From: Sternotherus odoratus
Taxonomy: Eukaryota; Chordata; Testudines; Kinosternidae
Direction: 5' to 3'
DNA length: 64,000 nucleotides
Assembly (NCBI GenBank): GCA_032164245.1
Contig: JAVMKO010000001.1
Location: 285,393,041-285,457,040, forward strand
The notes under the pieces: model-generated
The model's input: only the letters and a program-made list of their open reading frames with translations
What the model was told of the DNA's origin: nothing
Databases searched by the model: none
Translations under genes and position numbers: made by a program
Part shown: positions 56,570-64,000 of the stretch, piece by piece
Numbering within the stretch: position 1 is the stretch's first letter
Layout: every line of letters begins with the position of its first letter

Positions 56570-57390
56570 TCACCACAGGGTGGTTGGCCCCACTAAATGA
56601 AGTCATCCAGCACCTCTGTGCCAGAACAGGTGCTGTTATATGGCCAATTCAGAGGCAGGGGCAGCACCTAGGTGCTACCAAAGATCAGTGAAAAAATGAC
56701 CCGGTGAAGGGAGGCTTGGTGAGTCAAAGCAGGTTGGTTCAGTCAGGAAGGGCAGGGGAGAGCTGCCAGAGACCAGGGGAGCTGGAGGAATCTTGGAGGG
56801 AAGCAGAAGGTGGTTCCTGGAGGAAGACTGAAGGCAGGAGAGCTAGAAAAAGAAGATCTTGGTTAGAGAGTGCTTGAGGGCTGAAGGCCAGGGAGCAGCA
56901 GAGGGCACTGCTTACTGGCTCTAAGCTGAAAAGCTGGACCCAAAGGATGAAGGTTGGGAGCAGAGGAGGAGCTTACCAGCTAACATTTCCAGAGCTGGAC
57001 CCAGGGAACCATGAGAAGGCCAGGGGGAGTGAGGGATGCTCCCCTGACAACAATGCTCCCAGCAGAGAGACTGTGGGGGTTCCTGCTGGGAAAAGTGGGG
57101 TTGCACTCCAGAAGGAAGTACCCATGCACATTGTAATTGAACTGGAACAAGGACAGGAGAGGATTGACATAAATGGTCCATAATATATGGAGCTTTGACA
57201 AGAGACATTTCTTGAGTTTTAATGATTACACTGGGGTGAGAAATGAACGTCATGTTTGGGACTTTTGTTGTGGTCTATTTGAACTATGCTGCTTATAATA
57301 AACCAGCCACAAAGAGGGGTACTATTAAGACACGAAAGCCTGAAGTGAAGTTACTGGGTCACCTATGAGGGGAAACTGAGGCAGACATGC
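56570..57390 (+). repeat. LTR (ERV/Gypsy type)
   Basis: A unit with purine-rich middle ('gggagcagcagagggcactg'), AATAAA at 57297-57302 and a 3' part 'acgaaagcctgaagtgaagt', 'ctgggtcacctatgagggga', ending near 'gaggcagacatgcc'. No internal genes seen, so it could be a solo LTR. Ends are approximate. Confidence 0.5.
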
Positions 57391-57393
57391 CAA

Positions 57394-58210
57394 TCATAGA
57401 ATCATAGAATATCAGGGTCAGAAGGGACCTCAGATCACCTAGTCCCACCCCCTGCTCAAAGCAGGACCAGTCCACAACTAAATCAATCCAGCCAGGGCTT
57501 TGTCTAGCCTGACTTTAAAAACCACTAAGGAAGGAGATTCCACCACCTCCCTAGGTAACCCATTCCACCCTCCTAGTGAAAAGTTTTTCCTAATATCCAA
57601 CCTAAACCTCCCCCTCTGCAACTTGAGACCATTACTCCTTGTTTGGTCATCTGCCACCACTGAAAACAGTCTAGATCCATTCTCTTTGGAGCCCCCTTTC
57701 AGATAGTTGAAAATAGCGATCAAATCTCCCCTCAGTCTTCTCTTCTGTAGACTAAACAATCCGTTTCCAGCCTCTCCTCTTAAGTCATGTGTTCCAGGCC
57801 CCTAATAATTTTTGTTGCTCTCTGCTAGACTCTTTCCAATTTATCTACATCTTTCTTACAGTGTGGGCCCCAAAACTGGACAAAGTACTCCAGATGAGAC
57901 CTTACCAATGTTGAATAGAGAGGAATGATCTCTTGTCTCAATCTGCTGGAAATGCCCCTACTTAGCCTTCTTGGCAACAAGGGCACACTGTTGACTCATA
58001 TCCAGCTTCTCATCCACTGTAACCCCCAGGTCCTTTTCTGCAGAACTGGTACCTAACCATTTGGTCCCTAGTCTGTAGCAGTGCATGGGATTCTTCCATC
58101 CTAAGTTCAGGACTCTGTTGAACCTCATCAGATTTATTTTGGTCCAATCCTCCAATTTGTTTAGGTCCCTCTGTATCCTATCCCTACCCTACAGCGTATC
58201 TACCACTCCT
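57394..58210 (-). mobile_element. CR1 LINE, 3' part
   Basis: On minus, '[20 protein letters not shown]' with '[20 protein letters not shown]' and '[19 protein letters not shown]' is the CR1 RT C-terminus. Then come '[20 protein letters not shown]', '[20 protein letters not shown]' and '[19 protein letters not shown]' of the last coding part. The 3' end lies at 57394 with the 'attctatgattctatgattg' repeat. 5'-truncated. Several frame breaks, but the best-kept CR1 of the window. Confidence 0.9.
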
Positions 58211-58567
58211 CCCAGTTCATGCTACAGCCTGCCACAGGAGGGTGCTCCAGGTGGGGCTGCTCTATGACAAAGGGTTGCAAGACCACGCCTGTAGTCTGTA
58301 AGTACAGTGGGACAGGAACCAAATTTTCCAACTTGGATGGCTAAAGTCAGCCACCTAAATCAACAGAAATGCTCTGAAAAAAAGTGGCATGATCTTCAAA
58401 GATGCTGACACCTGCAATTTCAAACTGAAGCCAGTGGGAGCTGGAAGCATTTGTGGCCTCTGAAAAACAGGTTGGAACAGTTCAGAGCAACTGCACCTAT
58501 ATTCTCCCTCCATGGTCACCTGAGGGCACCCACCCAAGGTTCCTGGCTCCTCAGCTATCATCTCTCT

Positions 58568-58863
58568 TAGGGCTGGTCTTCGCTACTGGGGGAGATCGCT
58601 GGCAGATATGCAACTTCAGCTACGTGAATCATGTAGCTGAAGTTTGGTATCTGCAGCCGACTTACCTGCCATCCTCACGGCGGCGGCAGGCAGCCGCGCG
58701 CTCCCCAGTCGACTCCAGCTTGCGCCTCCTGGCAAGCTGGAGTTCCGGAGTCGATGGGGGCGCCGCAGGCGATCGATTTCTCGCGTCTTCACCAGACACG
58801 AGAAATCAATCGCCAAAAGATCGATCGCTACCCACTGATCCAGCGGGTAGTGAAGACCAGCCC
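58568..58863. mobile_element. Harbinger-type MITE
   Basis: 296 bp between TTA duplicates (58565-58567, 58864-58866). Ends GGGCTGGTCTTCGCTACTGG and, read inward, GGGCTGGTCTTCACTACCCG. The inner part shares blocks with the MITE at 24789. The 'TCTTCACTAC' of the end equals that of the autonomous element's right end, so mobilisation by related transposases is plausible. Confidence 0.92.
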
Positions 58864-59273
58864 TTAAGCAGAGACCCACATCTCTCTCCCTGCTGATCGG
58901 GAGTTTTCCCAGGCTGCACAGTTCCCTGTCTACACTGTGATATCGCCAGCAAGCCAGACTGCCTAAACAGGCCAACATCTGCACTCTCCTTTCTCTTCAG
59001 AGGTTCTGAACAGCAGAACTGCCAGCCGTTACAAGTTACCACCCAGCTTCTTCTACCCATGCACATTTATTCTTAAGGTAAACACATTACAGAGAATGCA
59101 TCTCAAAAACAATAAAAGAACCTACACACATGCTAAAAAACAGAGATCACCCCAACTCCAGCCCGGAGCTCTGGTAGGTGTCAGTCCTTCAAGACCCACT
59201 ACTGGCTTTTCCCCTGTGGTTACAGGTTCATAACTGTCTTGGATTCAGAAACAGAACAGCCTTCAATAACTAA

Positions 59274-59951
59274 GGGCTTGGTTACACATACAGCTTTATA
59301 GTGGTTTTGGTTGTACCTGTCCTCGTATATAGCTATAGGGATAGCGCTATAGCATGTCCACACTGAGACCCGCCAGCAGTATAGCGTGGCCACATTTGCA
59401 GCACTTGCAGCAGCACAGGGAGTGGTGCATTATAGGCAGCTATCCCAGCATTCAGCTGGGTGCAATGTGCTTTTCAAACAAGGTGGGTCAGGGGAAACAT
59501 GTTGTGTGTACGTGGAGGGAGAGAGCGAGTGGTTTTTCGTCCCTCAGAGAGTCTGTCAGGAAGCCTGCTGGTCTTCTAGGTCACACAGCCTCCCTCAGTA
59601 AACATTTGCAGTGCTTATCTGCCGAGTTAAGAGAGAAACTCTGAAAACGTACTTCCGCATTCCTCCAGCCGAGTTCAAGACAAAGGGAAGAGATGTCAGT
59701 TGCCTTAAATGACTCAGGGCGTCTCCAGAGATCACTTAAAACTCTTCAAGTGTTAATACCCATTCACACTGGAGATAATACGGAGCAGTCAATACGCAAT
59801 AGCTGTTAATCCTCAGGGAAGGGAGGATTACCAGGACTGGTATAACTGTGGGTTTATAGCACTCTATGTGCCTTGCCGGTGTGGATGGGTAGGGAGTTAT
59901 AGCACTCCTGGAGGCTTTATAGCGCTATAAAGTGCCAATGTAACCAAGCCC
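59274..59951. mobile_element. Harbinger-like non-autonomous element
   Basis: 678 bp with inverted ends GGGCTTGGTTACACATACAG and, read inward, GGGCTTGGTTACATTGGCAC. Flanks are taa (left) and tca (right), perhaps a mutated 3-bp duplicate. 'ggcagctatcccagcattca' in the interior resembles 'gtgggatagctacccacagt' of the autonomous element. Repeated 'tatagcgctata' palindromes at both ends. Confidence 0.7.
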
Positions 59952-60330
59952 TCAGTCTTTTTTTTACACAGCTTGGGCCTTTGCACTGACATCTTGACAA
60001 TGGCCAACTCCTCAGGGCATAGCTTCTAAGGGGCTAGGGTTTGCATAACCAGAGGTGGGGAATTTGCATTCACCTCCCCACAGATATTCCCCGGGAAGAC
60101 TACTTAGCATATTTTGTTCCAAAAATCCACTTTTGTCTGGCACATTGCTCAGTATAGATCTTTGAACTCCCAGGTCTCACATCTGTCATATCTCCCCCCT
60201 CCAGAAGTTACATACAACTGCAGCCCACAATAATAAATAAACCATTCATTTAATACAATGGACTTCGAAGATACTTCAACTTACTTCAGTAAGGTCTCCC
60301 TGGAATACTGCAGGAATTTGTCATGTTTGC

Positions 60331-61030
60331 CACACAGTTCACTTTTATTTAGGAGCCTAAGTGTAGAATTTGGTGCTTGTCTTTAAGCACCGAAGGTAGA
60401 AAGTGTTGCCCTGTGTCATTTATCTGTCTGAGAAGCAAACTGCACAGCTGGGGCCATAATAATAAACCACCTGCTCATCAAGGCTCCTAGCCTGGATTAT
60501 GGAGCAATTTCAGGGAAATGACTGGCTTTGGGCAAAGCAACTAGATCTGCTAAGGCTAACAGCTGATCTCTTTATCTGTACATGGGATACAGCATGGTCA
60601 TCATGTGGCCACGGAAAAGGATTGATTTTTAGCCCTCCTTAGAATGCAAAGATTTCAATTGCTATAAAGACCTCTAATGAGGGGGAAGTAATGAGGGGTC
60701 TGCGCAGAGGGGAAGAATGTGCTGGGCTGTTCAAAGTGAGAGGGAACTGTTCTAACCTGCATTTGTTGACTCAGCGGGTGCAGAAGTGAAGGAAGTTTGG
60801 TTAGCACCTGATGGTCTATTGTACAAGTCAGTCAAGCAGCCTGCTCAGAGATGACAGTGGCATTCTGGGCAGGATTGGTAGAGTCAAAAGCTGACTTTCC
60901 CTTTTATTATCTCTCTATGAGGCTGTCTAAATTGTCAGGCGCCTACAGGCATGAGTCTCCACGGTATTCAAATTGACACTGGTGACTGCATCTCACTCTT
61001 GTCAGATGACACGCCATCACACACAAGCAG
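60331..61030. other. Unassigned non-coding sequence
   Basis: No gene or repeat named. Confidence 0.35.
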
Positions 61031-61031
61031 G

Positions 61032-61262
61032 CTGCGCTATCTATAGGCAAGCCAGGCACCTAAAGTGGCAGATTTCCAGGCAGCTGCCTGGGGCAGCAGA
61101 TTTGGCCCCGCCGCCCCTCCATCATGGTTGCACTGTCACTTGTTCAGATTTGCCCCTGCTGCACCCTCCACATCATGATGAAAGGGTGGTGGGGCTGGAC
61201 CAAATTTGAGGGGTGTGAGGGACAGCACACTGAAGTGTCGCCTAGAGTGGCAGATGGTGTTG
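61032..61262. repeat. Possible dispersed repeat
   Basis: 'ctataggcaagccaggcacc' and 'ggcagctgcctggggcagca' at the left, 'gtgtcgcctagagtggcag' at the right, with inverted character. No duplicates. Weak. Confidence 0.3.
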
Positions 61263-61341
61263 AGCAGCCTCTATATACAAAGCAAGGCCAAATCTGTAAA
61301 ACGTAGAGTTTAGTAGAATGGAAATAGTAGAGTAGCTAGAG

Positions 61342-62093
61342 CAGGGGTCTCAAACTCAAATGACCACGACGGCCTCATGAGGACTGGTGCACTGGCCCGA
61401 GGGCCGCATCACTGACACGCCTCCCCCCCCCCCCCCCCGCTTCCTGCCCCCGCCCCCACTCCACCTCTTCCATGAGGTCCCACCCCTGCCCTACCTCCTC
61501 CTCTGAGCACACAGCTCCCCGCTCCCTCTTGGAAAGCACTAGGCACCACCAACAGCTGTTTGGTAAACAAAGCAAGAGCAATATAGGAAGTCCAGAGCTG
61601 GAAACACAAGCAAACGAATCTAATTTAACAAGAAATTACCAGCCTCAGATGATTCAAGCTTTTCACCGCTCCTGGCTGCCACTGCAGAGGGCTCCTGCGA
61701 AGCGCTGCCCCAGCTTGTTCATTGAGGCAGCAGCAGCAGTGCCTGGAAGCCAGGCTCCCCGCCGCCCTCCCTCTGCGGGAGGCTCACCGTTCCTGGCCAC
61801 CGCTGCAGAGGGCTCCTGCGAAGTGCCCTGGCCAGGAGCGGTGAGCCTCCCGCAGAGGCAGAGGGCTCCTGGGAAGCGCCGCCCCAGCTCATTCATTGAA
61901 GCAACAGCAGCAGTGCCTGGTAGCTGGGAATCAGCAGCAGCCCAGCCAGGCAGCAGAGAAGTTTCCGCTTCTGGCCCCTCCCTCCCGCAAGCTGCTATGG
62001 TGGAGGTGTGGGGGCACCAGGAAGCTTGGTGGGCCGCAGGGAAAGGCTTTGCGGGCCGCATGTGACCCCCGGGCCGCATGTTTGAGACCCCTG
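61342..62093. mobile_element. hAT (Charlie-like) non-autonomous transposon
   Basis: 752 bp with ends CAGGGGTCTCAAACTCAAAT and, read inward, CAGGGGTCTCAAACATGCGG. Flanked by 8 bp agctagag (61334-61341) and agctcgag (62094-62101), one mismatch. A C run at 61421-61439. The interior has three related copies of 'cagagggctcctg(c/g)gaag(c/t)g' (about 61685, 61806, 61860). Open frames of up to 197 codons (61472-62065) follow from GC richness and repeats and are not a transposase. Confidence 0.88.
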
Positions 62094-62109
62094 AGCTCGA
62101 GGCCCCATT

Positions 62110-62345
62110 GTGCTAGGTACAGTACAGATATATAGTAAGAGAACAGTTCCCCTCCAAAGAGCTTACAGTCTAAACTGCAAGATAGACAAAGAGTGGAGAA
62201 AAGAAGCATAGATCATTTTATAGATAGGAAACTGAGGCACAGAAATGAGATCACATAAGGGGTCTGTGGCAAATTGGGGAATTGAACCCAGATCTCCTGA
62301 GGTGCAGTCCAATGCCTTCAACACAAGATCATAAGCCACAAACTT
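62110..62345 (-). repeat. MIR-type SINE with L2-like tail
   Basis: Plus-strand view: 'cattgtgctaggtacagta' and 'aaagagcttacagtctaaa' (tail), 'ataggaaactgaggcacaga' (core), 'ggggaattgaacccagatc' (B box complement) in reverse order, so the element reads on minus. Confidence 0.75.
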
Positions 62346-62586
62346 CAAATCCAGATCCAAGTTTTGAAAGCTCCAAAATTCAGGCGTGCTAAGACCCAGG
62401 GGTTTGGTTTCATCCATTATAAAGATTGGAGCCAGTTCTGGTTTGCTTATCAAACATCCCCAAAGTTCAGGGATGTTTCAATACAGGATTTGGATTAGAG
62501 TCCATCGCTACTAAGATTAGAACTCTGCCTTTTTCCCCAAGGTCTGTCTGGTAGGAATGTGTTAATCTGAAACTTTGATTAATATT
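62346..62586. other. Unassigned non-coding sequence
   Basis: Nothing recognised. Confidence 0.35.
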
Positions 62587-62597
62587 CAACCCTGATA

Positions 62598-62740
62598 TCT
62601 CTCTCTACCCATCACCCCCCAGTCAGAGTATAGGCCACCAACCACAGATCCCTCTACCTCTGTTGGTGTTTCGGTAGCAATTTGGTTCCCTACGGGGTGG
62701 AGTTGCTAGCCCCACGCCCATGTTAAGCCTACAGCACCTG

Positions 62741-62771
<31 letters not shown>

Positions 62772-62842
62772 AGCCAGGCCTGACCCTGCTTAGCTTCTGA
62801 GATCAGATGGGATTGGGCGTGTTCAGGGTGGTTTAGCCATAC
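62598..62842 (-). mobile_element. 5S-rRNA-derived SINE
   Basis: On minus: 5S-like 'atggctaaaccaccctgaac', 'gaagctaagcagggtcaggc', 'agtacttggatgggagacct', then the non-5S tail 'acatgggcgtggggctagca', 'ctccaccccgtagggaacca', 'ggggggtgatgggtagaga'. Flanked by the duplicates caaccctggta (62843-62853) and caaccctgata (62587-62597), 11 bp with one mismatch. Same tail as 13917-14166, which shows a proper SINE family and not a 5S gene. Confidence 0.88.
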
Positions 62843-62853
62843 CAACCCTGGTA

Positions 62854-64000
62854 TAGGTGGGTATAATTCCATTGACAGCAAAGGAGTTTCATTGTTCATT
62901 TGCTGCCAAGATTAATTTGACTTGTTTACTCTTTTCTATTTGCTGTGCATCCCAGTGAGTCTAAATAGGCACATTGGTGCTCCTAGCCAGATTGTTCCGG
63001 CACCATTGTGATGAGCTTCCATAGGGTACGCTATGGTTGCACACATGCTCGGGAGAAATCCAAATCCAGTTCAAAGTCTGCATGGCAATGCTGGATACCA
63101 CAATGCAGCAGAAAACTTGATAGCCAGAATGTTTTCCAGTTCAAGTCTCTTTCATAGCAATGCTGATATCTGAGCTCATGGAACAAACTCACTGAGGTGG
63201 GTGAATGTGTGAATATTCTTTTCCATGTGTTTAATACCAAGCAAGGACCATATAAGACTTTCCTCACTGTTAGCCTCTATTCCTTTTCTTCTGTTTGTGA
63301 TTTTAATTGATATTGTTTATAGAACAAGGGCCTATAAACCTTTCAGAAGTGGTATGCTGAGTCTTTTCATTTATTCACTCTAATTTAAGGTTTTGCATGC
63401 CAGTAATACATTAACGTTTTTAGAAAGGTGGCTGACCTCTGTTGTCATGACTTTTAAGTGATGGGGGACAGACTAACTCCAGGAATGGAGAGCAAATGAG
63501 CAGACAAAGTGTAAGCATGCTCTTAAATCCTTCTAATATTCATTGTTACTGTAACTTCATGTGCATTCATTAAAGGGGCAAAGATTTCATCTCCTCAGAC
63601 CACAATATGCATGACTGAAAATGGAGAAACAGCTACAAATTCCATGCAAAGTAGGAGAGTAGCAATGTGTGTCTGGTTTCCTGGCAGGAACAGGAGTGAC
63701 GGGACTATTGGAGATTAAACTGGCAATACTGAGAAGCTGAAGGAGTTAATGAAATGATATTTACTTGAAGTTAAATAATTCACCTATTAGATAACTCTAT
63801 CTGCTGTACAGCATTCCAGGCACAGTGTGGCCCCTGATGGTAAACAAAAAGCAGTGTGGGAAGCCTGTTCCTTCCTTAAGTGCCTGTAATGTAGAGTTAT
63901 CGTGTTTAAGATGATTCCCTACATCACAGTGGTTCGTAAAGAGGGGATGAGCTTCTCAGGTGATCTGTAGGAAGACCTCTAGGAGACCAAAGGAATTTTG
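62854..64000. other. Unassigned non-coding sequence
   Basis: AT-rich end of the window. The 78-codon open stretch at 63031-63267 on minus has no features. No repeat named. Confidence 0.35.

Larger units (their letters stand above)
58441..60330 (-). mobile_element. LTR-type element split by two Harbinger MITEs
   Basis: Pieces 58441-58567, 58864-59273 and 59952-60330 line up with the element at 28620-32240. Shared blocks: 'tttattcttaaggtaaacac', 'aaaacaataaaagaacctac', 'tttaatacaatggacttcg' and 'ctgcaggaatttgtcat'. Orientation is from AATAAA reading on minus. No coding region recognised; ends are approximate. Confidence 0.5.

Noticed and set aside
61472..62079. ORFs of 197 and 138 codons
   Set aside because: Overlapping open frames on both strands in a GC-rich hAT MITE with internal repeats; no transposase motifs.

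Overview
This is a vertebrate nuclear window and most likely comes from a turtle (probably a cryptodire). That identification is inferred from the repeat set. It includes tRNA-derived SINEs of the type beginning with 'gatagctcagtggtttgag', abundant CR1 LINE fragments, a DIRS-like reverse-transcriptase relic, MIR/CORE-type SINEs, and Harbinger, hAT and mariner/Tigger DNA transposons. I found no convincing exon of a host protein-coding gene, so the window looks intergenic or deep-intronic. All recognisable coding sequence belongs to mobile elements.

Layout. 378-3056: a young, non-autonomous LTR retrotransposon of the Gypsy type, with two 460-bp LTRs differing at about 7 positions, a TSD of ataa, a tRNA-Leu-type primer-binding site, and a frameshifted gag-protease but no pol. 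3612-7896: a 4.3-kb Harbinger element flanked by TAA on both sides. It has a spliced Myb-like gene on +, a DDE transposase on -, and an extra antisense ORF with its own poly(A) signal inside the Myb intron. 8353-8782: a long fold-back. 9358-12716: a CR1 LINE interrupted by a Tigger-like element (9466-9896) and by a palindromic element (11202-11918). 13342-13558 and 18590-18854 hold two more members of that palindromic family. Each of the three is a head-to-head inverted dimer flanked by an 11-13 bp target duplication, and each carries a hammerhead-ribozyme-like core at the centre.

13917-14166 (+) and 62598-62842 (-) are two copies of a 5S-rRNA-derived SINE with a shared 3' tail and flanking duplications. 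14.5-19 kb holds LINE/SINE relics, followed by mostly unassigned sequence with MITEs to 27.8 kb. 27.9-33.1 kb is a nest: DIRS relic, into which an LTR-type element inserted, then CR1, then another LTR-like insert, a palindromic MITE and a tRNA SINE. 33-41 kb is mostly anonymous. 41.3-42.5 kb is an LTR cut by a hAT element with a perfect 8-bp duplication. 46.85 kb (hAT), 50.4 kb (nested MITEs), 51.2 kb (tRNA SINE), 53-54 kb (LTR plus mariner-like MITE with a 44-bp GC-rich minisatellite), 56.6-58.2 kb (LTR then CR1), 58.4-60.3 kb (LTR cut by two Harbinger-type MITEs) and 61.3-62.1 kb (hAT) complete the picture.

The Harbinger transposase and Myb-like protein of one element would normally act together on the terminal repeats, and the TAA/TTA-flanked MITEs at 24789 and 58568 have related termini. 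The most unusual items are the hammerhead-bearing inverted dimers and the third ORF of the Harbinger element. Family names rest on motif recognition alone; no database search was possible.
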